Assembly (NCBI GenBank): GCA_002591745.1
Contig: PDLQ01000019.1
Location: 1 to 64,000 of the forward strand
Origin: Lewinellaceae bacterium SD302
Lineage (GTDB): Bacteria > Bacteroidota > Bacteroidia > Chitinophagales > Saprospiraceae
DNA length: 64,000 bases
Reading direction: 5' to 3'
Translations under genes and position numbers: made by a program
The notes under the pieces: model-generated
Told to the model about the DNA's origin: nothing
Databases searched by the model: none
What the model saw: the letters and a program-made list of their open reading frames with translations, nothing else
Shown here: positions 43,184-52,603 of the stretch, in pieces
Layout: every line of letters starts with the position of its first letter
How positions within the stretch are numbered: the first letter of the stretch is position 1

Positions 43184-44982
43184 ATGAAACTATTTACCCC
43201 CCCCATTTCATAGCCCTGTTATTCGCGCTTTTCGTGGGTAGTCTTGGTGCCCAAAACACCGATTGTGGTGAGCTTTCCATCGAGAATGTCCAATACCTCG
43301 GTGATGATGCATTTTCCTTCGACATTCGTTTAGAGAACAGCCTAAATCCATCGGATTGTTACACTGGTTTTGAATTCGATGTATCCTTACCCGGTATCCT
43401 CACTATCTCTTCCTCCGTTGCGGCTGGTGTCGAATTGAATTCCAGCGTAAATGGAAGTACGGTCGAGTTTGTCGGTGCTTCTAATGATGCAGATATTCCA
43501 AATGGGCTTCTCGGCTCAGTTACCTTTAGCCAACCCGACGATGGTTGTGTGCAAACCGCGTTGACGATGAGTTCTTCTTTTACTTGTAATCCGCTGACCA
43601 TTTGTGACGGGCCGAGCGCACTACCAGGACCAGAAATTTGCAATACTTTCCTTACCGTAGCGGGTGAAGTGTATAGCCCAGTCCCTGGCATGGGCACCGC
43701 CGAATTACCAGAGTTTGGTATCAGGACTGAAATTGGCGGTGACAAATATGATAATTCAGCAGTATTTAACTCTGTAAACACTGAAAACGAATACATAAAT
43801 GAAGGTATCCCGACCACTGATGCACAAGATGATGGTTTTACGGCGGGTTTGATTGACCCTGCTGAGACCGAGCTAACTTTACCCGATGTCGAAGACGCAT
43901 GTGGTGTAAATATTGTTGACATCATAGCCACCCGTCGCTTATTTTTGGGCCTTGAAGACTTAGTTGGATGGCAAAGAGTTGCGGCGGACGCTAATCAAAA
44001 TGATCTTATTAGTACGCAAGACATAATTTTGATGACTCGGTTAATTCTCGGAATTGAACCGGACCCTTTCGACTACAGTGTGCGATTTCCCACCCCTGCT
44101 AACCTGGATGATCTCGATGACTTATCGATGAATACACAAGATGCTAGTTACAGTGGAACTCGTGCGTGGGAACCATTAGGGTCGAGTCAGGCAGATGTTG
44201 ACTTTGCTGCCGTAAAACTCGGCGACGTTACCGGCGACTGTTTTCTTTTAGGTGCTTCCGACGATCCTATGGACGAACAAGACACCACCAGGCTTACCAG
44301 CACCATCGACTTCACCATAAGTCCTGTATCAGGTACAACCGACCAGTACGAAACTAACTTTTACGCAGCTGATTTCAACGCCAATAGCATCTTAAGTATG
44401 GAATTTTTACTCAACGCAGGTTTCGAGGTTGTTTCCATCGCTGACGGTGCCGTTGAGTTTAGTCCAGACAACCACGTCTTGAAGTCGACGAACGAATCTC
44501 TAAGGTTTATTCACGTGGATTCTACTTTTTCTGGCACCTCCACCCTAATATTCTCAGCCATAATCGAGCAGACCGACCCGAGCGCAGATATCTTGCAGGC
44601 GATTAATCCTGCTCCAGCTAACGGCTACCTCGGTGAACTTTACGTCGGCGAAGACAACGGTGAGGCGGATATCCGCAATCTAACCCTAAATCGCATTACC
44701 ACGCCTCCGTCCACGCCTTCTTCTTCTACAACAAAAGGCAACGCAACCATCTTCCCGAACCCAGCCAACGAAGTATTAAGCTATCGCTTTGATCAACCGT
44801 TAGCCAAGAACGCGACTTTACGGGTGCTTTCTATCTCGGGTCAGCAAATATTGGAAGTTATCCCTGAGCCAAACGCCACCTTCGGTTCAATTAATATCCG
44901 CTCGCTTCCCACGGGTTTCTTTATCCTCACGACCGAGTTTGAAGACGGTTCCATCATTACACATCGTTTCGTCAAGCAATAA
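43184..44982 (+). CDS. T9SS surface protein with cohesin/dockerin-like domains, frame broken at a C8 tract
   Basis: The ATG at 43184 (MKLFTPP) is followed by eight C (43197-43204) and then a stop at 43211 in that frame. With nine C the frame continues as HFIALLFALFVGSLGA|QNTDCGE, a complete signal peptide, into the 580-codon frame. As read, only a signal-less GTG start at 43234 is possible. The mature part has a cohesin-like beta domain (~20-125), a linker, dockerin-like loops (NIVDIIATRRLFLGLED; LISTQDIILMTRLILGIE), a second cohesin-like domain (~350-475) and a T9SS sorting domain (NATIFPNPANEVLSYRF...RFVKQ). Base composition is more AT-rich than its neighbours. Phase variation, pseudogene or sequencing error are all possible. 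Confidence 0.75.
43197..43204 (+). repeat. Poly-C (8) tract in signal peptide
   Basis: Homopolymer at codons 5-7 of the surface protein gene. Eight bases place the start codon out of frame; nine or six would restore it. Confidence 0.8.
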
Positions 44983-44996
44983 TTCTAAACCCTTTT

Positions 44997-45026
44997 CCCT
45001 CTGTACGCTTCGTACAGGGGGATTTT
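44997..45026 (+). terminator. Intrinsic terminator between the two surface protein genes
   Basis: CCCTCTGTACG-ctt-CGTACAGGGGG (one T-G pair) followed by ATTTTT. A textbook hairpin and T-run 15 nt after the upstream stop, so the two genes are separate transcripts. Confidence 0.8.
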
Positions 45027-45040
45027 TAAATTAATGGATG

Positions 45041-47693
45041 ATGAAAAGATGGACCTATCTTGTTATATTTCTTATTCTATATAGCCTACAGTTAAAAACC
45101 CAATTTTTTTTTAGCAGCCATCGAAGGTGGCCTTGCTCAATATAATGCCATCACTTGCGACACAATCCTTTATCCAGAAACCATCCGTCCAGGAGCAATA
45201 GGCCCTAACGGGCTTCTGTATCGAGCATTTAGCGTTTCTTCCGACGACAGCGTTCGTCTCCGGCGTTACGACATAAACGGAGCTAGTTTTAACAACATGA
45301 TCTTACCCGCAAGAGAGGGTTATTTTGACAATACGAATCCTCAGCTAGTTGGCCTCACCAATACCGGCAGTAAATTTATGTTCGCCAGTCGATTCAGGCT
45401 AGGGGAGTACTCTCCAGAAATCGACACAATAAGGCCCTTACCATTATTCAACGGATTCATTACGGGAGACGTAACATATCTTAACGGTCATTATTTCGGA
45501 ATATCACTAAATTTCAATACTGGACAAAATCAAGTTATAAAAATTGATTCCATCAGTGGGCAAATTCTTGACACCATATTCCAAGATGATTTCTTGATTG
45601 CTGATTTAAAGGTAGATTTTCTACCCGGTATCAGTACTGCTGAAGATGATGATTGTAGTGGAGGCTCTTATCTCATTCAGCCTTTCAGGCTACTGGACAC
45701 TAGTGAAAATGCCGATCCCTTTCCTGACTTCGCTCCGTTTGGGGTCGTAATAATTGACCCTGAGAGTGGCACCCACGAAATACGATGCTTACAAGAACAT
45801 CAGGTTACGAACGCGCAAGCGGGATTTTACGATGCGGCATCCCTCGACATTCACCGCCAAACCTGCGAAGTCCGCCTGGACCTGGACGCCGATAATCGCG
45901 CCGGGCGCGTAGGGCCACACTTCCAAAGTTTTCTCATGTGTGCAGATCGCTTTCCTTTAGCCGATGAAGACGTAGAAATCTGGACGGTCGACGACCGTCC
46001 CATTGACTCGATGACGGTCATAATCAAGGACGACGGACCACTGGGAAGTGCCGCGCCGAGTTTACATTATCCAGGCACGGAGGGTTTTACAGTCGTCAAT
46101 CAGGCCGATACGTTGCTGCGGGTATATCCGAACGACCCTAGCGTGGCCGGCAATTACGCAGCATGGACGGCCTTCATTCAGCAAGTGGAACTGGAAATTC
46201 CACTGCCCCGTCCTGAAGGCTATCGGGTAACCGAAATTTTCCTTCACGCCGACGGATTAACTTCCGATAGAGCGAGAAGTTACCTATACGGGCGGCCTGA
46301 TTTTTTTCCTACCGGACGCGACATCACCATTTATGTGTGCCGCAACAATACGGCGCTACCATTCAGCGCTTTGCCCGATGCCTTCCCCGGTGGCCGCTGG
46401 GAACCGGAACTGGGTACTAATTTTCAAGACGATCCATTTTTCGATAATACCGTTCATCCATTCGGCACCTACCACTACATCACGGATTTTGAAAATTGCC
46501 AGCCGGATACCGCCATCGTCCGAATACTACCCCGTCCGGAACCGGAACTGGCTTTCCCCAACCAAAACGACACCGTTTACATCTGCGCGGGCGAAAGTTA
46601 CGTCTTCGACCCTGCCAGCCGACCAAATACAGTCTTTTATTTCTACAATGATTTTTTCCCCGAGAGTTACCGGGAGATTTCAGAACCGGTGACCGTTCAG
46701 GCTTTCGTCAGTTATTTAGACGCTACTACTGGTGGAGATATTATCCCTTGTCAAGAGACCATCTCCCTCACCGTGCTGGACACCACGGCCACGGCCCTCA
46801 CGCGTAACCTGGACACCACCATCTGTGCCGGCGACAGCTTGTACTTAGCCGGTTTCAGCTTTTTCGAGGCGGGGCAGTTTACTTTCACCGCCGGGGGCAA
46901 TGGCTGTGATACACTCTACGACCTCACGTTGAGTTTACAGGAAGAAGAAAGCGCCGAGGTCTCCTTCACCCTTTGCCCCGGCGATAGCCTCCTATTCGGC
47001 GGCCAGGTGTACCTCACGCCCGGCAGCTACGAACTGGCCTCGGCCGGTCCGGGTTGCGACACCCTCTACCAAATTGAGATACTGCCCGCCGAAGTGCCCG
47101 CAGTAAATCTGGACACCAGCATTTGCGTGGGCCAAATCCTGGAAATAAGCGGTGAAGCTTTTTCCGAGGCGGGCAGCTATTTTTTCTCGGTCCCGGCCGC
47201 AGGCGGGGCGGGTTGTGATACGGCCTATTCTCTGCAACTCACGGTAAGACCCCTGGTCCAGTTCGATGCGGACACTATTCTCCAGGAAGGGCAAACCTTT
47301 CAAGCTCCGGGTATACTAGTTTCCGCGCCCATCGATACGGTCTACCAGTGGCCGGGGCAAAACGGCGACTGCGACACCATCGTAAAACTGGTGGTGGATT
47401 ACGTGAGCAGCACGCATGTTCCAGGCTCGGCGATCACCCAGGGCTACCGCATCCAGAATCCGCTGCGGGCCGGGGAGCGTTTCCGGCTCTGGCAGATCAA
47501 CGAAAATGGCACGCCGCAACCAATAGGCTGGCAAGACCTGCAACTGTTCAGTGCGCGCGGGCATTCCACTGGCATCATTTCCTCTGATCGTGAACGCATA
47601 GTAAATGATTTACCGGTCGGGCTGTACTATTACCGGCTACGGACGGTGAACAGTAGTTCTTGGGTAAGTGGGAAGGTCTTGCTTGTCCGTTAG
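45041..47693 (+). CDS. Secreted repeat protein with C-terminal sorting-like domain, frame broken at a T9 tract
   Basis: ATG at 45041 starts MKRWTYLVIFLILYSLQLKTQ, a basic plus hydrophobic export signal, and meets T9 at 45104-45112. The main frame is open from 45096 and reads FFLAAIEGGLAQYNAITCDTILYPETIRP before the first internal ATG at 45297. Removing one T joins the two. The main frame (to residue ~880) ends in four tandem ~48-residue repeats with C-x-GDSL and GCDTLY motifs and a C-terminus GLYYYRLRTVNSSSWVSGKVLLVR that resembles a degenerate T9SS domain. The DNA changes from AT-rich to GC-rich near 45840. No enzymatic motif was found. Confidence 0.7.
45104..45112 (+). repeat. Poly-T (9) tract near the gene start
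   Basis: Nine T between the export signal and the main reading frame of the secreted repeat protein. Eight would place both in one frame. Confidence 0.75.
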
Positions 47694-47726
47694 TGTCTTG
47701 CCGGAAAGGGTGAATCTAGTTACTAA

Positions 47727-47748
47727 GAGCGACCAGGAGGTCGCTAAC
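47727..47748 (+). repeat. Second palindrome family, single unit
   Basis: AGAGCGACCAGGAGGTCGCT then AACC: hairpin GCGACC-AGGA-GGTCGC. It matches the units at 37378-37441 and may act as terminator for the secreted repeat protein gene. Confidence 0.55.
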
Positions 47749-47773
47749 CGGTATCCCCTCAAATTTACTTTAG

Positions 47774-47795
47774 CCCTGCTACTTTGCTAGTCAAC
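47774..47795 (-). repeat. Interspersed dyad motif, copy 15
   Basis: CCCTGCTACTTTGCTAGTCA then AC, intergenic. Its TTTG falls at the -33 position of the next promoter. Confidence 0.8.
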
Positions 47796-47812
47796 ACGAA
47801 AAATTACCTTTA
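47783..47812 (+). promoter_or_regulatory. Promoter of the adenylate cyclase gene
   Basis: TTTG (47783-47786, inside the interspersed motif), 18 nt, TACCTTTA (47805-47812). The ATG at 47819 follows 6 nt later, so the transcript would be nearly leaderless. Confidence 0.5.
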
Positions 47813-47818
47813 CGGAGT

Positions 47819-49504
47819 ATGCAACGTCTATTTATTATTTCCCTGCTCCTGCTACTCTGCGGCGGGTTTTCTGATTTGTACTGTCAAACCCGCCCGGCTG
47901 ACAGCCAGGTCGGACGGGGTAGCTCTAATGATCCCGCGAAGCTGAAAGAGCAGCTGGCCCAGGCGACCGACAAAAAAGAGCGCTACTCCATCCTTTTTCA
48001 GCTTACGAAAGTGCTGACCAAGGACGAAGCTGAACAAGCCATCGATTACGGTAAAGATGCCGTGGACGTAGCCGAATCCATCGGGGACCGTCAATTGATC
48101 GCCGATGCCAGTTATGCCCTGGCCCTGGCTTACGAGCGCGACCGCAACCTGGGAAAAACCGAGGCCTGGCTGAAGACCACTACCCGCCACGCCATGGCCG
48201 TTAAAGATGCCAACCTTATCCTGCGGGCCGTAGATAAACGTACCCGTATGGCGACTCGCGACCGCAACTACCGCCGGGCCACCGAGATCAATCGGGAAGC
48301 ATTGGACTTTTTCACCCAGGATGGCAACGACATCGCCAGCCTCCGCGCCGAAGCCGAAGGAGAACGCAGCCGATTGGAAAAAATGGCGAACGACCTCGCC
48401 AGGCGCCGCGCTCAACTGCAGGACGAACTGGAAATTTTGCAAGAAGAGCAGGAGATTCTGGAAGAAGAAAACGACCAGCTACTGACCGCCAACGAGCGGC
48501 GTAAAAAGCAGTTGGAGCAGAAACAGGAGGAGCTCAGCCAGGTAGAACAGGAAAAAGTAGAGGTAGAAGAACGCATGGCCGTCAGTGAGGCTCAGGTAGC
48601 CAGCCTATCGCGCGAAGCACTGGAAAAGCAAGCCGCCGTAGACCGGGTGGAACGGGAACTGGCCGAACAGGAGCTGGCCGCCAGCCAGGCCGAACTACGG
48701 GCCGCTGAAGCGGAAGTGGCCCAGAATGAAAGCGAAAATCTGCGCAACTACGCCATCGGTATCGGGTCCATCCTTTTGTTGCTGTCCGGCTTGCTTTACA
48801 CCCGTTTCGTTTCCAAGCGCAGGGATGCCAAGGCTCTGGCCGCCAGCAACGCCGAACTGGCCGAGAGCCGCGAACGCTCCGATGAACTGCTGTTGAATAT
48901 CCTTCCGGCCAACATCGCCGAAGAACTGAAACAAAACGGTAAAGCTGCCGCCCGAAAATTCGAAGACACGACCATTCTGTTCAGCGATTTCGTCAATTTC
49001 ACCAGTATCAGCGAAAAACTGGGGCCGGAAGACCTGGTAAAGGAACTTGACGTCTGCTTCCGCGCCTTCGATGAGATCGTGGACCAGTACGATGACGTGG
49101 AAAAGATCAAAACTATCGGTGATGCCTACATGGTTGCTCACGGGCTGGACAATCGCAAGTCTATTCCCGTCAACCTCATCGAGGCCGCCAAGCAAATGCA
49201 GGAGTTTTTAGCCCGACGCGGAGAAGAGCGCACCCGCCTGGGTCTGCCATATTTCACTTCCCGTATCGGGCTGCATACCGGACCGGTAGTAGCCGGTGTG
49301 GTGGGCGTAAGAAAGTTTGCCTACGATGTCTGGGGAGATACCGTGAACACCGCTGCCAGGGTAGAGAACCAATGCGAGCCGGGCCGGATCAATGTATCGG
49401 AGACAACTTACCGCCTCATCAAGTATCAGTTTGAATGCCAGTACCGGGGTAAGGTAATGGCGAAGAACAAGGGCTATATCGACATGTACTACGTCAATTT
49501 ATAG
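47819..49504 (+). CDS. Class III adenylate cyclase with TPR-like and coiled-coil sensor
   Basis: 561 aa. A signal-like start (LFIISLLLLLCGGFSDLYC|Q) leads to TPR-like helices (~40-165), a long coiled coil (~180-300, EELEILQEEQEILEEEN-type), one transmembrane helix (YAIGIGSILLLLSGLLYTRF, ~307-328) and a cytoplasmic cyclase domain. The domain has metal Asp in TILFSDFVNFTS, Lys and Asp in EKIKTIGDAYM, GLHTGPVVAGVVG and YDVWGDTVNTAAR. The Lys/Asp pair specifies ATP rather than GTP, so cAMP is the likely product. The periplasmic helices would sense an unknown signal. Confidence 0.92.
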   Translation: MQRLFIISLLLLLCGGFSDLYCQTRPADSQVGRGSSNDPAKLKEQLAQATDKKERYSILFQLTKVLTKDEAEQAIDYGKDAVDVAESIGDRQLIADASYALALAYERDRNLGKTEAWLKTTTRHAMAVKDANLILRAVDKRTRMATRDRNYRRATEINREALDFFTQDGNDIASLRAEAEGERSRLEKMANDLARRRAQLQDELEILQEEQEILEEENDQLLTANERRKKQLEQKQEELSQVEQEKVEVEERMAVSEAQVASLSREALEKQAAVDRVERELAEQELAASQAELRAAEAEVAQNESENLRNYAIGIGSILLLLSGLLYTRFVSKRRDAKALAASNAELAESRERSDELLLNILPANIAEELKQNGKAAARKFEDTTILFSDFVNFTSISEKLGPEDLVKELDVCFRAFDEIVDQYDDVEKIKTIGDAYMVAHGLDNRKSIPVNLIEAAKQMQEFLARRGEERTRLGLPYFTSRIGLHTGPVVAGVVGVRKFAYDVWGDTVNTAARVENQCEPGRINVSETTYRLIKYQFECQYRGKVMAKNKGYIDMYYVNL

Positions 49505-49544
49505 CAGGCACCCCTATTCCTAATGCTGTATTATTAAAATAAAA

Positions 49545-49573
49545 AAGCCTTCCGACTGAGAGTCGGAAGGCTT
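49545..49573. terminator. Bidirectional intrinsic terminator
   Basis: AAGCCTTCCGACT-gag-AGTCGGAAGGCTT, a perfect 13-bp stem, flanked by an A-run on the left and TTTATTTT on the right. It serves the convergent cyclase and OmpA genes. Confidence 0.9.
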
Positions 49574-49604
49574 CTTTATTTTAACGAAGCTTACTAAGCG
49601 GTGC

Positions 49605-50348
49605 TTAGTTGTTGTTCATCAGGGTACCGAGGGCCGGGTTAGGCACGATCTCGGTACGGCGGTTTTCGGAACGACCTTCGCTGGTGCTGTTGTCACCGAT
49701 GGGGTCGTGCTCGCCACGGCCGGCTACGGTCAGCATTTCCGGGCTCATGCCCTTACGGATGAGGCGGGAGGCAACGGCCTTGGCGCGGCGGTAGCTGAGG
49801 TCCCAGTTGTCCATACCTTTCTGGCTGTCGGCGTGGCCGACGATGGTCAGTGGGATGTTGCTTCCAGCCAGTTTCTCGGCCATAGCATCGATGGCGTTGC
49901 GCTCATCGCGGCTCAGGCGAGCGCTACCGCTACCGAAGTTAAAGGGAGTTTCGGTGGCGATGTAGAGCTGGCCGTCGCGGTTGGCAACAGTCAGGCCGGC
50001 GGTTTCGTACTGATTGAACAGATCAGAAACCATCATGCGAGCTTTTTCGAGCTCGGCTTCAGTAGCAGACAAGCGAGTATTGATCTCGTTCATCTGAGCG
50101 GCCTGGGCGTCCATGTCGCTACGCAGTCCGGAAATCTCACCGTTGAGGCGTTCTTTCTCAGACTTCATTTCCATGGCCAGGGCATCCTTTTCGGATTCCA
50201 GGTCTTTGAGTTCGGTGCGGGTTTGAGCCAGTTGGGCGTCGGTGGCAGCTTTAGAGGCACTCAGTTCTTCGTATTTCTTTTTGGAGACACAACTTGAGAA
50301 GCCCGCCAGAAGGACGACGAAGGCTAACATTTTGGTAGTAAAACGCAT
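49605..50348 (-). CDS. OmpA-family lipoprotein with coiled coil
   Basis: 247 aa from the ATG at 50348 (RFTTKMLAFVVLLAGFSSC), giving a lipoprotein signal; the longer frame to 50429 is not needed. A coiled coil (~30-115, KKKYEELSASKAATDAQLAQ onwards) leads to a C-terminal OmpA domain (~130-240) with FNFGSGSARLSRDERNAIDA, TIVGHADSQKGMDNWDLSYR and NRRTEIVPNP. Likely a peptidoglycan-binding outer membrane lipoprotein with a periplasmic stalk. Confidence 0.9.
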   Translation of the reverse strand: MRFTTKMLAFVVLLAGFSSCVSKKKYEELSASKAATDAQLAQTRTELKDLESEKDALAMEMKSEKERLNGEISGLRSDMDAQAAQMNEINTRLSATEAELEKARMMVSDLFNQYETAGLTVANRDGQLYIATETPFNFGSGSARLSRDERNAIDAMAEKLAGSNIPLTIVGHADSQKGMDNWDLSYRRAKAVASRLIRKGMSPEMLTVAGRGEHDPIGDNSTSEGRSENRRTEIVPNPALGTLMNNN

Positions 50349-50596
50349 TGTTTTGGTTTTGTGAAAAGAATTTCCGGTTAGCACGAATACTAGCCGGTTG
50401 TTGGTTATAGTAGATGTATGAAGTTGCAAAGCAACGGAATTTTGTGGGAATCCTCCCTTTATTCTTAGCCGATTAATTTAGCAAAAGTTCACTTTTTAAC
50501 GTTTTTGTCCATCTTTGTGCTGTATTTGAGGCTATTTTGGACCAAAAGCTATAGTCCTTAGTCAGCGCTCAGGTGATCTTACATCCTAACCACATT

Positions 50597-51358
50597 ATGC
50601 AATACGCCTACGAAAGAGACGGTAAATACGAGTTCCTGGAAACCGGTACGGAAACCAAGGAACCCCTGATGCTATTACATGGCCTCTTCGGCGGACTAAG
50701 TAATTTCGGAGAAGTGATCACTCATTTCTCTCCGCATTACAACGTCGTGATGCCAACGCTTCCGATGTTCGACCTTCCGCTACGCAAGGTTTCTCTCTCC
50801 GGCCTGGTCGATCACCTGGCCGATTTCATCGAGTACAAAGGCTACGAGCGCGTACATATTCTGGGTAACTCCCTGGGCGGCCACGTCGCCATCCTTTACG
50901 CCCTGGCCCACCAGGAAAAACTGGCCACCATTACCCTGACGGGCAGTAGCGGTCTATTTGAGAGCGCAATGGGCAATACTTTTCCCAAGCGGAATAATTA
51001 CGAGTTCATCAAACAAAAGACCGAAAGCACCTTTTATCGACCGGAAGTGGCCACTAAAGAGTTGGTCGACGAGGTTTTCAACACCGTTACCGATCGCAAT
51101 AAAGGCCTGCGGGTAATCATGACGGCCAAAAGCGCCGTACGCCACAACCTGGGCGACAAACTACACCTTATCCAGCGCCCCACTTTGCTGATCTGGGGTA
51201 ACCAGGATACGATCACGCCGCCCTTCGTAGGGGAGAAATTCAATGAGCTTATTGAGGATTCCGAACTACACTTCATCGATGAATGCGCCCACGCGCCAAT
51301 GATGGAAGAGCCGGAACAGTTCAATGCTATTTTGGAGCAGTTCTTGAATAAACAATGA
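50597..51358 (+). CDS. Alpha/beta hydrolase
   Basis: 253 aa from the ATG at 50597; an earlier in-frame start at 50573 is possible. The fold is clear: oxyanion LLHGLFGGLSNFG, nucleophile GNSLGG (S92), acid WGNQDTITPP and base CAHAPMMEEPEQF. There is no signal peptide, so it is cytoplasmic. The substrate is not predictable; small esters or C-C bonds are handled by relatives. Convergent with the polyprenyl synthase gene. Confidence 0.9.
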   Translation: MQYAYERDGKYEFLETGTETKEPLMLLHGLFGGLSNFGEVITHFSPHYNVVMPTLPMFDLPLRKVSLSGLVDHLADFIEYKGYERVHILGNSLGGHVAILYALAHQEKLATITLTGSSGLFESAMGNTFPKRNNYEFIKQKTESTFYRPEVATKELVDEVFNTVTDRNKGLRVIMTAKSAVRHNLGDKLHLIQRPTLLIWGNQDTITPPFVGEKFNELIEDSELHFIDECAHAPMMEEPEQFNAILEQFLNKQ

Positions 51359-51422
51359 TAAAATGAATTAATGTTTGAGTGATCTAATGTGCTATTTAAT
51401 CATTGTCTCATTTGATCATTGA
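51359..51422. terminator. AT-rich inverted repeat between convergent genes
   Basis: GTGATCTAATG (51377-51387) faces CATTGATCAC (51417-51426), with further ATTTAATCATT/TCATTTGATCATT words. It resembles the 35038-35096 hairpin in its word content. Confidence 0.4.
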
Positions 51423-52397
51423 TCACTTCCGTCTTTCAACGACATAATTCACCAGTTTCTCCATCGATTCTCGTGCCGGGCTGTCCGGAAGGCGCCTCAA
51501 CAGAGCGAAAGCTTCATCACGATAGCGGTACATCACTTCTTCGGCGTAACGCATCCCGCCACTTTTGCGAACGAAATCAATCACTTCGGCCACTTTTTTC
51601 TTGTCTTCGTTGTGGTACTTGATCAGCTTCATGATGCGGCGACGATCACGGCGTTCTGCGTTTTGCAGGGCATGGATGAGTGGCAGGGTCATCTTTTTTT
51701 CCTTGATGTCGATGCCGAGTGGTTTACCAACGTCGTCAGCCCCCAGGTCGAACAGATCGTCTTTGATCTGGAAAGCAATACCGATCTTTTCGCCAAAATC
51801 ATGCAAGAGCGCCTGGGTATCCTCATCTTCGGTTACCGAAGCAGCCCCCGCCTGGCAACTGGCTGCGATCAGTGAAGCCGTCTTCTGGCGAATAACCTCG
51901 TAGTAGACTTCTTCATCGATGTCTAGCCGGCGGGCTTTTTCAATCTGTAGTAATTCTCCCTCGCTCATGGCTTCCACGGCTTCGGAGGTGATTTCCAGAA
52001 TGCGGTACTGTTTATGTTTCAGTGCGATCAGCAGCCCCTTACTCAGGAAAAAATCACCGACTAAAACGGCGATCTTGTTCTTCCAAAGCGCATTAATGCT
52101 GAAAAAGCCGCGGCGCTCGTAGGCATCGTCCACCACATCGTCGTGTACCAGGCTGGCGGTGTGTAAAAGCTCAATTAATGAAGCAGCTACGTAGCTGTTG
52201 GCTGTAGTGTTGCCACAGACCTTAGCCGCCAGAAATACGAACATTGGCCGCATCTGCTTACCCTTGCGCTTCACGATGTAGTAAGTAATGCGGTCCATCA
52301 GCGGAACCTTGGAACGCAGAATATCTCGGAACTGCCGCTCGAAATTCGACAATTCTTCCGCAATTGGGGCCTTGATCAGGGAAAGGGACTTGCTCAT
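51423..52397 (-). CDS. Polyprenyl diphosphate synthase
   Basis: 324 aa trans-isoprenyl diphosphate synthase. The first Asp-rich motif is VHDDVVDDA (D86-D91) and the second is FQIKDDLFDLG, with GKQMRPMFVFLAA and GDFFLSKGL between. The residues before the first motif (ELLHTASLV, no bulky aromatic close to it) suggest a long-chain product, probably the menaquinone side chain. It is a cytoplasmic or membrane-associated dimer. Confidence 0.93.
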   Translation of the reverse strand: MSKSLSLIKAPIAEELSNFERQFRDILRSKVPLMDRITYYIVKRKGKQMRPMFVFLAAKVCGNTTANSYVAASLIELLHTASLVHDDVVDDAYERRGFFSINALWKNKIAVLVGDFFLSKGLLIALKHKQYRILEITSEAVEAMSEGELLQIEKARRLDIDEEVYYEVIRQKTASLIAASCQAGAASVTEDEDTQALLHDFGEKIGIAFQIKDDLFDLGADDVGKPLGIDIKEKKMTLPLIHALQNAERRDRRRIMKLIKYHNEDKKKVAEVIDFVRKSGGMRYAEEVMYRYRDEAFALLRRLPDSPARESMEKLVNYVVERRK

Positions 52398-52492
52398 CGG
52401 TGGTCGGGTGCCAAAACACCATTTTAGCCAGTTAATGACTATTAAACCCCTCTGGCAAAATTAAGTTTCAGTAAAAATTGAAAGTACAGAGA

Positions 52493-52581
52493 TTAGGACG
52501 CTCGTGCCTCGCTTTAGAACACCTTGCTTTAGTCAGCTAGTAGCGTTCTAAAGCGCAACGTTCCAAAGCGCAGTGTCCTAA
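52493..52581. terminator. Imperfect inverted repeat of repeated words
   Basis: TTAGGACGCTCGTGCCTCGC then TTTAGAAC (52493-52520) mirrors GTTCTAAAGCGCAACGTTCC then AAAGCGCAGTGTCCTAA (52545-52581). Located after the stop of the 52604 gene (minus strand). Confidence 0.5.
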
Positions 52582-52603
52582 AAGAACTACGCCCGCGCCC
52601 TGA

